Shown: one piece after another, positions 26,054-34,730 of the stretch
Layout: every line of letters begins with the position of its first letter
How positions within the stretch are numbered: position 1 is the first letter of the stretch
Source: Streptomyces sp. NBC_00344
GTDB taxonomy: Bacteria > Actinomycetota > Actinomycetes > Streptomycetales > Streptomycetaceae
Assembly: GCF_036088315.1 (NCBI RefSeq)
Contig: NZ_CP107996.1
Coordinates: forward strand, 2,190,501-2,254,500
Direction of reading: 5' to 3'
DNA: 64,000 nt
Made by a program: the position numbers and the translations under genes
The notes under the pieces: model-generated
Databases searched by the model: none
Told to the model about the DNA's origin: nothing
The model's input: the letters and a program-made list of their open reading frames with translations, nothing else

Positions 26054-26455
26054 ATGCTGGTCCGTGACGCCATGAGCACGGTTGTTCTCACCATCGGCCC
26101 CGCGCACACCCTCCGCCAGGCCGCCTGCCTGATGTCGGCGCGCCGGATAGGAGCGGCCGTCGTCTTCGACCCCGACACCTGCGGGCTCGGCATTCTCACC
26201 GAGCGCGACATCCTCAACGCCGTGGGTGCGGATCTCGACCCCGACCGGGAGGTCGCGGGTGCGCACACCACCACCGATGTGGTCTTCGCCTCACCGTCCT
26301 GGACCCTGGAGGAAGCCGCGCTGGCGATGTCGAACGGCGGCTTCCGTCATCTGATCGTGCTCGACGGAGAGGGACCGGTCGGCGTCGTGTCGGTGCGTGA
26401 CATCATCCGCTGCTGGGCGCCGGGCAGAGTCGGCGCCGCGGCCCTGGCCTCCTGA
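26054..26455 (+). CDS. CBS-domain pair protein
   Basis: A 133-residue protein made of two CBS motifs (MLVRDAMSTVVLTIGP... and VFASPSWTLEEAALAM...GVVSVRDI). CBS pairs bind adenosyl nucleotides and usually act as sensors; no effector domain is attached here. AAGGAGG lies about 8 bases before the ATG at 26054, which decides this start over the GTG at 26042. It is followed by a strong bidirectional terminator shared with katA. Confidence 0.85.
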   Translation: MLVRDAMSTVVLTIGPAHTLRQAACLMSARRIGAAVVFDPDTCGLGILTERDILNAVGADLDPDREVAGAHTTTDVVFASPSWTLEEAALAMSNGGFRHLIVLDGEGPVGVVSVRDIIRCWAPGRVGAAALAS

Positions 26456-26464
26456 GCCACCCAC

Positions 26465-26506
26465 CGGAGAGGACCGGTTCCCCGGACGGGGAACCGGTCC
26501 TCTCCG
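26465..26506. terminator. strong bidirectional terminator (CBS gene / katA)
   Basis: A perfect 19-base stem (26465-26483 with 26488-26506) with a GGAC tetraloop lies between the convergent CBS gene and katA. Confidence 0.8.
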
Positions 26507-26525
26507 CACGCACGGTGACAAACCG

Positions 26526-27977
26526 TCAGGCACGCAGCTTCTGGACGGCGGCGTCGAGCCGCTTGCCGAAGTCACCGTCGGCCCGGCGGAAGTTGTCGAC
26601 GGCCCGCTCGGCGATGTCGTCGCGGGAGACCTGCGAGATGAATCCGGCGAGGTTGTCGATGAGCCGGCTCTTCTCGTCGTCGGACAGCGAGCGGTAGAGG
26701 TTGCCCGGCTGCACGAAGTCGTTGTCCTCGGCGTGGCTCGGTGCCTCGTGGTTGCCGGTCGCGCCGCTCACCTGGGTGGACTGCCACAGCGCCCTGTCCG
26801 TCTGGACCGGACCGCCGAAGCTGTTGGGCTCGTAGTTCTTCGCGCCCTTGTGACGGCCGTCGTACAGGAAGCCGTCCCGGTAGTTGGTGTTCGCCACGGC
26901 CGCGTGCGGGCGGTTCACCGGCAGATGGTCGGCGTTGATCCCGACGCGGTAGCGGTGGGCGTCGCCGTACGCGAAGATCCGGCCCTGGAGCATCTTGTCC
27001 GGGGAGGGGCCGATACCCGGCACGAAGTTGGCCGGCGAGAAGACGGACTGCTCGACCTCGGCGAAGATGTTCTCCGGGTTGCGGTTGAGCTCCAGCTTGC
27101 CGATCTCGATCGGCGGGTAGTCCGCGTGCGGCCAGACCTTGGTCAGGTCGAACGGGTTGAAGCGGTAGGTCGCGGCGTCGGCCACCGGCATGACCTGGAT
27201 CTGCACGGTCCAGGAAGGGAAGTCCCCGCGCTCGATGGACTCACGCAGATCGCGCTGGTGGGAGTCCGGGTCCACACCGGAGAGCCGCACGGCCTCCTCA
27301 GTGGTGAGGTTCTTGATGCCCTGGTCGGTCTTGAAGTGGTACTTGACCCAGAAGGCCTCGCCGGCCTCGTTGCTCCACTGGTAGGTGTGCGAGCCGTATC
27401 CGTTCATGGTGCGGAACGACGCCGGGATGCCGCGGTCACCGAAGAGCCAGGTCACCTGGTGGGTGGACTCGGGGCTGAGGCCCCAGAAGTCCCACACGTT
27501 GTCGGCCTCCTGCGAGCCGGTGTACGGGTCGCGCTTCTGGGTGTGGATGAAGTCGGGGAACTTGATGGCGTCCTTGATGAAGAACACCGGGGTGTTGTTG
27601 CCGACGAGGTCGTAGTTGCCGTCCTCGGTGTAGAACTTCAGCGCGAAACCACGGGGGTCCCGGACCGCGTCCGCGGAGCCCAGGTTGCCCGCCACGGTCG
27701 AGAAGCGGGCGAAGGTCTCGGTCTCCTTGCCGACCTCGGACAGGAACTTCGCCCGGGTCCACTGCGACACGTCGCGGGTCAGCGTGAAGGTGCCGTACGC
27801 ACCGGCGCCGCGGGCGTGCACGATGCGCTCCGGGATGCGCTCACGGTTGAAATGGGCGAGCTTCTCCAGCAGGAGCTGGTCCTGGACCAGAACCGGACCG
27901 CCGGCGCCCGCGGTCTCGCTGTTCTGGTTGTCTGCCACCGGAGCCCCGGTTTCCGTGGTGAGCGGTCCCTGCGTCAC
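26526..27977 (-). CDS. katA: monofunctional haem catalase
   Basis: A 483-residue catalase that converts hydrogen peroxide to water and oxygen. Catalytic His is at residue 54 (RIVHARGAGAYG). The haem-tyrosine motif is RIFAYGDAHRYR. The size and the N-terminus MTQGPLTTETG fit the small-subunit clade. The GTG at 27977 is chosen because GGAGG lies about five bases upstream; the ATG at 27995 is an alternative. Divergent from the Fur-family catR with an operator-like dyad over its promoter, so it should be derepressed by peroxide. Confidence 0.93.
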   Translation of the reverse strand: MTQGPLTTETGAPVADNQNSETAGAGGPVLVQDQLLLEKLAHFNRERIPERIVHARGAGAYGTFTLTRDVSQWTRAKFLSEVGKETETFARFSTVAGNLGSADAVRDPRGFALKFYTEDGNYDLVGNNTPVFFIKDAIKFPDFIHTQKRDPYTGSQEADNVWDFWGLSPESTHQVTWLFGDRGIPASFRTMNGYGSHTYQWSNEAGEAFWVKYHFKTDQGIKNLTTEEAVRLSGVDPDSHQRDLRESIERGDFPSWTVQIQVMPVADAATYRFNPFDLTKVWPHADYPPIEIGKLELNRNPENIFAEVEQSVFSPANFVPGIGPSPDKMLQGRIFAYGDAHRYRVGINADHLPVNRPHAAVANTNYRDGFLYDGRHKGAKNYEPNSFGGPVQTDRALWQSTQVSGATGNHEAPSHAEDNDFVQPGNLYRSLSDDEKSRLIDNLAGFISQVSRDDIAERAVDNFRRADGDFGKRLDAAVQKLRA

Positions 27978-28032
27978 GTGCGCCTCCTGCGTCATTCCTG
28001 CAAGCCCTGTCGCTTGGCGGTTGCCGGTTCCG

Positions 28033-28060
28033 ATCCTACGATGGACTTTGTCTAAGTCAA
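28033..28060 (-). promoter_or_regulatory. katA promoter with overlapping CatR operator-like dyad
   Basis: Minus-strand TTGACT (28060-28055) and TAGGAT (28038-28033) are 16 bases apart. The dyad GACTT-TGTCT-AAGTC (28044-28058) overlaps the -35 and spacer. In S. coelicolor CatR represses catA by binding such a dyad and is inactivated by cysteine oxidation. The assignment of this dyad to CatR is by position. Confidence 0.6.
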
Positions 28061-28106
28061 GCAACCGTCCAATGTCACACTCATTCGGAGTTAGGCCGTT
28101 CCCTGT

Positions 28107-28112
28107 TAGGCT
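28107..28112 (+). promoter_or_regulatory. -10 element for leaderless catR transcript
   Basis: TAGGCT is a near-ideal actinobacterial -10 hexamer seven bases from the catR ATG. The -35 is unclear. Confidence 0.5.
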
Positions 28113-28119
28113 GGGCCCT

Positions 28120-28536
28120 ATGAGTGACCTGTTGGAACGCCTGCGCGATCGCGGCTGGCGGATGACCGCCCAGCGTCGCGTCGTGGCCGAGGTCCTCGAC
28201 GGGGACCATGTTCATCTGACCGCCGACGAAGTACATGCGCGCGCCGTGGCAAGGCTGCCCGAGATCTCCCGGGCGACCGTCTACAACACCCTGGGCGAGA
28301 TGGTTGTCCTGGGTGAGGTGATCGAGGTCTCCACGGACCGCCGCGCCAAGCGGTACGACCCGAACGCGCACCGGCCCCACCAGCACCTGGTCTGCGGCCA
28401 GTGCGGCTCGATCCGGGACGTCCACCCGGCGGGGAATCCGCTGACCGATCTCCCCGACACCGAGCGGTTCGGTTTCACCATCTCGAACGTAGAGGTCACC
28501 TACCGCGGCATCTGCCCGGCCTGCGCGGCGGCCTGA
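28120..28536 (+). CDS. catR: Fur-family peroxide regulator CatR
   Basis: A 138-residue Fur/PerR-type repressor. It has an N-terminal winged helix (RMTAQRRVVAEVL, ISRATVYNTL) and a C-terminal metal domain with HRPHQHLVC (86-92), Cys92/Cys95 and Cys132/Cys135 as the structural zinc site. Divergent from katA. TAGGCT ends 7 bases before the ATG with no ribosome site, so the message is probably leaderless. A long hairpin terminator follows. Confidence 0.92.
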   Translation: MSDLLERLRDRGWRMTAQRRVVAEVLDGDHVHLTADEVHARAVARLPEISRATVYNTLGEMVVLGEVIEVSTDRRAKRYDPNAHRPHQHLVCGQCGSIRDVHPAGNPLTDLPDTERFGFTISNVEVTYRGICPACAAA

Positions 28537-28610
28537 GGCACCCACTCCGCGATCCGCCCGCACCTGCGGACCCCGGCCCGGGGCGGCCGGGTGCGCGGAT
28601 ACCGGCACAT

Positions 28611-28650
28611 GACTGAGGGCCCGGGCTCTTTCGAGTCCGGGCCCTCAGTC
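28611..28650. terminator. terminator shared by catR and initiator tRNA copy 1
   Basis: GACTGAGGGCCCGG pairs with CCGGGCCCTCAGTC (28611-28650) around a short loop. It follows catR on the plus strand and the tRNA on the minus strand. Confidence 0.8.
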
Positions 28651-28750
28651 TTCAGTAGCGGGGACAGGATTTGAACCTGCGACCTCTGGGTTATGAGCCC
28701 AGCGAGCTACCGAGCTGCTCCACCCCGCGCCGTTGTGTTCGTAACAGTAC
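28648..28750 (-). repeat. 103-base direct repeat, copy 1 (initiator tRNA unit)
   Basis: Identical to 30897-30999. It includes the whole tRNA, about 20 bases of leader including the -10 hexamer, and a few bases of trailer. Identity stops just upstream of the -10. Confidence 0.85.
28656..28729 (-). tRNA. initiator tRNA-fMet (CAU), copy 1
   Basis: A 74-base tRNA without encoded CCA. Initiator features: unpaired C1:U72 end, anticodon CAT in CTGGGCTCATAACCCAG with three consecutive G:C pairs closing the anticodon stem, and T-loop GGTTCAAATCC. A promoter is recognisable upstream (TTGCAC-N17-TACTGT). Confidence 0.95.
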
Positions 28751-28772
28751 GTGGGGGCGTCGATCAGTGCAA
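28744..28772 (-). promoter_or_regulatory. promoter of initiator tRNA copy 1
   Basis: Minus-strand TTGCAC (28772-28767), 17-base spacer, TACTGT (28749-28744). The start should lie about 8-14 bases before the mature tRNA. Only the -10 is shared with the second copy. Confidence 0.6.
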
Positions 28773-28811
28773 ATCCTTTGGGCGGCGCCCGGACGGCGGT
28801 ACACATCCACG

Positions 28812-28855
28812 GACGGCGGTCCCGTGGATCCCCGGTGGATCACGGGACCGCCGTC
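28812..28855 (-). terminator. terminator of the Sel1/TPR gene
   Basis: GACGGCGGTCCCGTG pairs perfectly with CACGGGACCGCCGTC (15 bases), the second arm overlapping the stop codon of the minus-strand repeat protein. It insulates tRNA copy 1 from that gene. Confidence 0.75.
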
Positions 28856-30650
28856 AGGCGGTCAGTTCCTGGCGCAGCGCCTCGGACAGCCGGGCAGCCC
28901 GCTCCGAGACCTCGGCGGGGCCCAGTTCCACGGCGAGGGTGCACCAGCGCTGCCCCTCGGCCAGCTCGCCCCGGCGGATGGCGAGCAAGGCGATCCGCAG
29001 CGCCGCCCGGCCATGTCCGGCGTTCGCGGCCGTGGACCACCAGAATCCCGCCTCCCGCTCGTTGCCCTCACGGGCCAGCAGCAGACCCAGGTTGAAGGCT
29101 CCGTTGCGGCTGCCGGCCTCCGCGGCCTCGCGGTACCAGCGCGCGGCCGCCTCGACGTCGTTGCGGGAGGCGGCGAGCATGCCGACCCGCACCTGGGCCC
29201 GGCGGTGGCCCTGTTCGGCCGCCCGCTCGTACCACTCCTCGCACTCGCTCTTGTCCGCGACGGGCTCGCCGAGTATCGGCGCGCCCGGCGGCGGCATCCG
29301 AGAGTCCAGCAGGGCGCCGAGCCGGAAGGCCGCCTCGGTGCTGCCGCCGCCCGCAGCGCAGCGCAGATGACGCTCCGCGGTGTGCTCCTCGCCGTCCCTG
29401 AGCAGCGCGATACCCACCTGGAGCGCCGCTTCGGTGTGGCCCGCCGCTGCGGCCCGCTCGTACCAGAGGAAGGCCTCCCGGTCGTCGTCACGGCCCGCGT
29501 GCAGGATGCCGAGGTTGAAGGCCGCGTCCACGCTGCCCGCCTCGGCGGCCTTGGAGAACCACGGTTCGGCGCCGGCCGGGTCGCCGTTCTGCAGCAGCAG
29601 CACGGCGAGCGCGTTGGCGGCCTCCCGGTGGCCCGCGTAGGCGGCCCGCCGGTACCACTGCTCGGCCTGGGACGTACGGTCCTGGGCAGCGCAGAGCAGC
29701 GCCAGGTTGTACGCCCCGTTGACGTCACCCGCGTCCATGGCGACGCGGTACCAGCGCTCGGCGGTCTGCTGCTCGCCGCGGGCGGCGTGCAGCGCCCCCA
29801 GGGCGTTCGCGGCATTGCCGTCGCCCTCCTGCGCGGCGCGCAGCCACCACACCGCCGCGCTCTCCTCGTCACCTGCGTCGCGCAGCAGAAAACCCAGCGC
29901 GCAGGCGGCACGCGCCTCGCCGTCCTTGGCCGAGGTCAGATACCAGCGGCCGGCCTCCTTGAGTTCGCCGCGCTTCTCCAGGATCACGCCGAGATGCAGC
30001 GCCGCCCGGCGGTGGCCGCGGGCCGCGGCCTGGCGGTACCACTGCTCGGCCTCGGCGGCGGGCGACTCCTCGGTGGCGGCCCGGTCCAGCATCCGCGCCA
30101 GCCGGTAGGCCGCCTCCCGGTGGCCCTGCTCGGCCGCGGACCGCAGCCAGCGCTCCGCGCCGACGTCACTGCGGTGCTCCAGCAGGTCGGCGAGTGCGTA
30201 CGCGCCCAGCGCGTGACCGGACTCGGCGGACTGACGAAGCCAGTACTCCGCTGCGGGCTCGTCGCCGCGCTCACGGTAGTGGCGCCCCAGGGCGTGGGCC
30301 GCGGCTGCGGAGCCCGCGACGGCGGCGATACGCCACCAGCCGGCCGCCTCGTCCGCGTAACCCCGCTGGTGGAGCAGGACGCCCAGGTTGTTGGCGGCGG
30401 CCCGGTCCCCCTCGCCGGTCGCGGAGCGCAGCCAGCGCTCGGCGCCGTCGAGATCGCCACGGCGTAGCAGAAGGGCACCGAGCGCACTCATCGACGCGAC
30501 GTCGCCGCTCTCGGCGCCGCGCAGGTGCCGCGCCTCGGTCTCGGCGTCGGCCGTGTCCTCCGCGTTGACGGCGTCTCCGCCGTACTCGGCGTGCCTATGC
30601 ACAAACCGCCCTGTCTCCAACAGAGTTGCCCTGTCCCCCATAAACACCAT
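28854..30650 (-). CDS. Sel1-like/TPR repeat protein
   Basis: A 598-residue soluble protein made almost entirely of about fifteen 35-36-residue helical repeats of the Sel1/TPR kind (units like A-x-x-W-Y-R-x-A-A-x-x-G-H-x-x-A-A). Such proteins are scaffolds for protein complexes. No catalytic domain, signal peptide or membrane segment is present. The ATG at 30650 is used; another ATG is three codons later and neither has a strong ribosome site. It sits alone between the two initiator tRNA genes. No specific function can be given. Confidence 0.85.
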   Translation of the reverse strand: MVFMGDRATLLETGRFVHRHAEYGGDAVNAEDTADAETEARHLRGAESGDVASMSALGALLLRRGDLDGAERWLRSATGEGDRAAANNLGVLLHQRGYADEAAGWWRIAAVAGSAAAAHALGRHYRERGDEPAAEYWLRQSAESGHALGAYALADLLEHRSDVGAERWLRSAAEQGHREAAYRLARMLDRAATEESPAAEAEQWYRQAAARGHRRAALHLGVILEKRGELKEAGRWYLTSAKDGEARAACALGFLLRDAGDEESAAVWWLRAAQEGDGNAANALGALHAARGEQQTAERWYRVAMDAGDVNGAYNLALLCAAQDRTSQAEQWYRRAAYAGHREAANALAVLLLQNGDPAGAEPWFSKAAEAGSVDAAFNLGILHAGRDDDREAFLWYERAAAAGHTEAALQVGIALLRDGEEHTAERHLRCAAGGGSTEAAFRLGALLDSRMPPPGAPILGEPVADKSECEEWYERAAEQGHRRAQVRVGMLAASRNDVEAAARWYREAAEAGSRNGAFNLGLLLAREGNEREAGFWWSTAANAGHGRAALRIALLAIRRGELAEGQRWCTLAVELGPAEVSERAARLSEALRQELTA

Positions 30651-30857
30651 CGTCCCACCACCCGCAACCCGCGTACACCTGGTATATCGCAGCCCAGGAG
30701 GTCACTTCAGCGTTTTGTCGACATGCCCACAGAGAGATAAGTGAAACATGAACCAGCGCCAACTTCCGGTAGGCGGAGGCAATTTCCTCTGGGGCGCGTC
30801 GCCCGTCACGCCGGTCCCGGCAGACGGAAACCGTCCGGACCGAGCCCGCCCACACAT

Positions 30858-30899
30858 GACGCAGGGCCCGGATCTCTTCCGAGATCCGGGCCCTGCGTC
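30858..30899 (-). terminator. terminator of initiator tRNA copy 2
   Basis: A perfect 19-base stem (30858-30876 with 30881-30899) and TTCC loop directly after the tRNA. The same placement is seen at copy 1 with a different stem sequence. Confidence 0.8.
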
Positions 30900-30999
30900 T
30901 TCAGTAGCGGGGACAGGATTTGAACCTGCGACCTCTGGGTTATGAGCCCAGCGAGCTACCGAGCTGCTCCACCCCGCGCCGTTGTGTTCGTAACAGTAC
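30897..30999 (-). repeat. 103-base direct repeat, copy 2 (initiator tRNA unit)
   Basis: Identical to 28648-28750. Beyond its right end the sequence is a terminator hairpin rather than the -35 region found at copy 1. Confidence 0.85.
30905..30978 (-). tRNA. initiator tRNA-fMet (CAU), copy 2
   Basis: Sequence-identical to copy 1. The -10 hexamer TACTGT is retained, but no good -35 hexamer exists 16-18 bases upstream; that position lies in a hairpin. Whether this copy is independently transcribed is open. Confidence 0.95.
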
Positions 31000-31001
31000 C
31001 A

Positions 31002-31038
31002 CGGGTGCGGAGGGTGGTTTCACCACCCTCCGCACCCG
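31002..31038 (-). terminator. hairpin 3 of three downstream of the UPF0182 gene
   Basis: A 17-base perfect stem (31002-31018 with 31022-31038) and 3-base loop, directly before the second tRNA promoter region. Confidence 0.65.
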
Positions 31039-31069
31039 CCTGATCAGGGCTTTTCAGCTCTGATCAGGC
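31038..31069 (-). terminator. hairpin 2 of three downstream of the UPF0182 gene
   Basis: GCCTGATCAG (31038-31047) pairs with CTGATCAGGC (31060-31069). It shares its last base with the next hairpin. Confidence 0.6.
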
Positions 31070-31082
31070 GGTCGGCCAGGTG

Positions 31083-31109
31083 CGGGCCCCGCCGGTTCTG
31101 CGGGGCCCG
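31083..31109 (-). terminator. hairpin 1 of three downstream of the UPF0182 gene
   Basis: CGGGCCCCGC pairs with GCGGGGCCCG around a 7-base loop, beginning 4 bases after the stop codon of the minus-strand UPF0182 gene. Confidence 0.65.
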
Positions 31110-31112
31110 TGT

Positions 31113-33992
31113 TCAGCTGCCCTTCTGGCTGGACTTGGCCTGTCCGCTGGCGTCGGCAGCCCGCTGAAGAGCTTCCTGGAGTGCCTTCTGCGCCTTGTCG
31201 TAGGCGGTGAAGTCAGGCTTCTTCAGTGCGGCCTGGCCGTCGTCGTACGCCTTCTGGGCGTCCGCGACGGCCTTCTTCAGCGCGTCGCTCCCGGTGGCCG
31301 GCGGTTTGGTCGTGTTGCCGGTGTCCGGTGGCGGGTTGGTCTCCTGCCCCTCGGTGCCGAAGACCTCGTTCAGCGCCTCGCCCAGCGTGTTGCGGAACGC
31401 GGTCGTGTCCCCGTCCGGCGAATCGGCGTCCGCGTAGGAGACGGCCACCTTCTTCAGCAGCGGGTAGTGCGAGTTGCGACCCTGGGCGTACACCGGCTCG
31501 ACGTAGAGGAAGCCGCCGTCCAGTGGCACGGTCAGCAGGTTGCCGTACTCGATGTCGGAGTCGGCGCCCTTCATGTCCCGCACGAAGTTGGCGACATCGG
31601 GCAGGCTGTTGAGCTTGTTCTGCACCTGCTCTGGCCCCGGCACCTCGGACGTCACTCTCAGCAGTCTGATGGTGCCGTACTCCGGGCTGGCCGCATCGGC
31701 GTTGACCGCCATGAAGCCGCCGAGGTTGGGGCGACCGCTCGGTGTGAACGTCGTGGTGAGCGAGAACTGCTGCCCTGTGCCCTTCTGGTTGGGCATCTTC
31801 ATGGACAGGTAGTAGGGCGGAACCGCCCTGTTGTCCCTGGTGGTCGGGTCGTTGGGCACCTGCCACGCGTCACTGCCGCTGTAGAACTGCTTGGGATCCT
31901 TGACGTGATAGCGGGTGAGCAGTTCACGCTGGACCTTGAACATGTCCTGCGGATAGCGCAGATGGGCCTTCAGCTCCGTGGGGATCGCGGACTTCTTCTT
32001 GACCGTGTTCGGGAAGGCCTTCATCCAGGTCTTGAGTACCGGGTCCTTGTCGTCCCACTGGTAGAGCTTGACCTGACCGGTGTAGGCGTCGACGGTGGCC
32101 TTCACCGAGTTACGGATGTAGTTGACCTGGTTCTGCTGGGCCACCACCGCGCGCTGGTTGTCGGTCAGCGAGTCGGCCGTGGTGTCACCGAGCGTCGTAC
32201 GTGATGCGTACGGATATCCGTTGGTGGTGGTGTAGGCGTCCACGACCCACTGGATCCTGTGGCCGACCACCGCCGGATAGGCGTCGCCGTCAATGGTCAG
32301 CCACGGGGCGACCGCTTCGACCCGCTGCTTCGGAGTGCGGTTGTAGAGGATCCGCGAGCCCTTGCCGATGGCCCCCGAGTAGAGGATCTGCGGCTCGCTG
32401 AAGGCCGCGGCGTACGCCGCACGGTTCACCGGGTTGGAGATGTCCACCCCGCTGTTGCCGGCGTAACTCGTGGTCCGCTCGCCGTTGTCCTCGTAGTCGA
32501 GTTCCTTCTGCGGGCCTCCGACGATGGAGTACTGGGTGGTGTTCTCGCCGTAGTAGATCCGCTGCTGGTAGTCGCCGAGCTTGCCCTTGGTCGGCAGGCC
32601 CGACTCGGTGAAGACGGGGGCGCCGTTGCTGTCCGTGGCGGTGCCCTTGGCCGTGATGGCACCGTAGCCGTGGGTGTAGGTGAAGTGGTCGTTGATCCAG
32701 TTGTGCTTCTGGATGCCCGCGATGTTGAGCTCGCGCAGGCCGATCACCGTGTCCTGCCCCTGATAGCGGTCCACGTCCAGCGTGGCGGGGAAGCCGTAGT
32801 ACTTCCGCTTCTGCTCCAGCTGCTGGAACGTGGGCGAGACGACGTTCGGGTCGATCAGCCGGTAACTGGCCGCGGAATCCGCGTCATTGCGCTGCTTCGA
32901 CGTGTTCTTGGTGGTGCTCTTGCCCGAGTAGTCGTCGACATCCGTCCCCGCGATGCCGTACGCCTTGCGGGTGGCATCGATGTTCTTCTGGATGTACGGC
33001 GCTTCCTTGGCCTGTTCGTTCGGCTGGACCGTGAACTTCTGGACGATGGCCGGGTACAGCCCGCCGATCAGGATCGCCGACAGCACCATCAGACCGAAGC
33101 CGATCACCGGGAGCTGCCAGGTGCGGCGCCAGAGCGTCGCGAAGAAGAGCAGGGCGCAGATGACCGCGATGCAGAACAGGATCGTTTTGGCCGGGAGGTA
33201 GGCATTGGCGTCCACATACCGCAGACCGGTCCAGTTCCCGGTGGCCTTGAAGTCGCTGGACTTCACCGCGAGGCCGTACCGGTCGAGCCAGTACGCCACG
33301 GCCTTCAGCGCCACGAAGAGGCCGAGCAGCACCGACAGGTGGCCGGTGGCCGCAGCGGTGGCCCGCGCACCCGGGCTGGTGACCCGCAGACCGCCGTACA
33401 GGTAGTGCACCAGCGCCGCGGCGATCACCGAGAGCACCGCGGCCGCGAAACCGAAGCCCAGCAGGAAGCGGTACCAGGGGAGGTCGAAGGCGAAGAACGA
33501 CACATCCAGCTTGAACTGCGGGTCCTTCTGGTGGAAGGGCACGCCGTTGACGAACATCAGCCAGGTGCGCCACTGCCCCGATGCGGACGCTCCCGCGATC
33601 AGCCCCACCAGCGCGGTGATCCCGAACAGCAGCCACTTCTTGTACGGCGCGACGCCCATCCGGTAGCGGTCGAGGCTCTGCTGCTCCAGCGACATCGCGC
33701 TCAGCGGGGGCCGCAGCCGGTGTGCCAGCCAGATGTTCACCCCGACGGCAGCCGCCATCAGAACGCCGAACACGAGGAAGAGCCCGATCTTCGTCCACAG
33801 TGTGGTGGTGAAGACGGATGAGTAGTGGACGGATCGGTACCAGAGCCAGTCGGTCCAGAATCCGGCGAACATCACGAACGCCATGGCCAGGACGGCCAGC
33901 ACACCCAATGTCATCAGCAGGGTGCGGGCACGGCGGGACGGCCGGCCCACCCTGATCCGTGGCCCGGTCGGGCCTCCGCCGCGGTCCGGCAT
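31113..33992 (-). CDS. UPF0182-family large membrane protein
   Basis: A 959-residue protein with seven or so transmembrane helices in the first 310 residues and a very large extracytoplasmic domain (about 330-860), then a linker rich in Pro/Thr/Gly and a C-terminal Ala/Lys/Gln helical tail ([18 protein letters not shown]). This is the conserved actinobacterial UPF0182 layout; function unknown. The ATG at 33992 ([12 protein letters not shown]) is taken because family sequences start similarly; an upstream in-frame ATG at 34070 is possible and neither has a clear ribosome site. Divergent from the PPA1309-like gene. Confidence 0.85.
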   Translation of the reverse strand: MPDRGGGPTGPRIRVGRPSRRARTLLMTLGVLAVLAMAFVMFAGFWTDWLWYRSVHYSSVFTTTLWTKIGLFLVFGVLMAAAVGVNIWLAHRLRPPLSAMSLEQQSLDRYRMGVAPYKKWLLFGITALVGLIAGASASGQWRTWLMFVNGVPFHQKDPQFKLDVSFFAFDLPWYRFLLGFGFAAAVLSVIAAALVHYLYGGLRVTSPGARATAAATGHLSVLLGLFVALKAVAYWLDRYGLAVKSSDFKATGNWTGLRYVDANAYLPAKTILFCIAVICALLFFATLWRRTWQLPVIGFGLMVLSAILIGGLYPAIVQKFTVQPNEQAKEAPYIQKNIDATRKAYGIAGTDVDDYSGKSTTKNTSKQRNDADSAASYRLIDPNVVSPTFQQLEQKRKYYGFPATLDVDRYQGQDTVIGLRELNIAGIQKHNWINDHFTYTHGYGAITAKGTATDSNGAPVFTESGLPTKGKLGDYQQRIYYGENTTQYSIVGGPQKELDYEDNGERTTSYAGNSGVDISNPVNRAAYAAAFSEPQILYSGAIGKGSRILYNRTPKQRVEAVAPWLTIDGDAYPAVVGHRIQWVVDAYTTTNGYPYASRTTLGDTTADSLTDNQRAVVAQQNQVNYIRNSVKATVDAYTGQVKLYQWDDKDPVLKTWMKAFPNTVKKKSAIPTELKAHLRYPQDMFKVQRELLTRYHVKDPKQFYSGSDAWQVPNDPTTRDNRAVPPYYLSMKMPNQKGTGQQFSLTTTFTPSGRPNLGGFMAVNADAASPEYGTIRLLRVTSEVPGPEQVQNKLNSLPDVANFVRDMKGADSDIEYGNLLTVPLDGGFLYVEPVYAQGRNSHYPLLKKVAVSYADADSPDGDTTAFRNTLGEALNEVFGTEGQETNPPPDTGNTTKPPATGSDALKKAVADAQKAYDDGQAALKKPDFTAYDKAQKALQEALQRAADASGQAKSSQKGS

Positions 33993-34128
33993 CTGGAAAG
34001 CCAACGTGCGCACCTCGAAGTTCGCGGTCGTGTGGAGCAGGCCCAGCGATCGTAGAGCCCACCCATGCAACTTACTGAGGCTTTACTCAGTTCCCGTTCC
34101 CGGGGTGGAAGAGGGCAGGATATTGCGC

Positions 34129-34689
34129 ATGCCCAACGTTTCTTCTTCCTCAGGTCCTCCGATGGCCTCCAGTCCCCTCACCGTCGCGGTGCTCGAGATC
34201 GACGAGTACGCGTCCGGCCTCGGCTGGGACCAGCCCGCCCGGCTCTTCGCCCTCGTGGACACCGCGAAGCTGCGCACCCAGGAGCCGGGCCTCGCCGCCC
34301 AGCTCGGTCTCGACGACTCGGCACCGGCCGCATCGCTGACCCCCGTGGAACAGGACGAGATCCCGTCCTCCACTCCGCTCGACGAGTTCCTCGCCACGAT
34401 CGCCTGGCCCGACGCGGTGGCCGGCTGCGCGATGACGGTCGAGCGCCTGATGCTCCCGCCGTCCGCCGAGGCGTCGGTGCCCGAGGGCATGAGTGAGGCG
34501 CAGCTGACGGACTGGGTGGCCAAGCATCCGGACCGCCAGGAGGTGCGCATGACGGTGGCCGTTCTGCGTGACGGCACCCGCGAGTCCGCGTTGCGACTGC
34601 GCGAGAAGGACTCCCCCAACGAGGTGCTCACCGGCCCCGAACTGGTGCCGGGCCTCGCCGAGGCGCTCTCGGTGACCTTCGAGGCGTAG
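34129..34689 (+). CDS. PPA1309-family protein
   Basis: A 186-residue soluble acidic protein. The sequence LTVAVLEIDEYASGLGWDQPARLFALVDT is typical of the PPA1309 family of actinobacteria, always near the UPF0182 and PDZ-protease genes. No catalytic motif is recognised. AGGA lies eight bases before the ATG at 34129. It converges with the PDZ-protease gene with 41 bases between stops. Confidence 0.8.
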   Translation: MPNVSSSSGPPMASSPLTVAVLEIDEYASGLGWDQPARLFALVDTAKLRTQEPGLAAQLGLDDSAPAASLTPVEQDEIPSSTPLDEFLATIAWPDAVAGCAMTVERLMLPPSAEASVPEGMSEAQLTDWVAKHPDRQEVRMTVAVLRDGTRESALRLREKDSPNEVLTGPELVPGLAEALSVTFEA

Positions 34690-34730
34690 GCCGCCGCACC
34701 GGGGAGCGCCGCACGCCGCCCGTCGGCGGG

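Noticed and set aside
30748..30945. Small plus-strand ORF ending in a GTGFEPATSGL-like tail
   Set aside because: The tail is a translation of the tRNA reverse complement, a well-known false protein in annotations.
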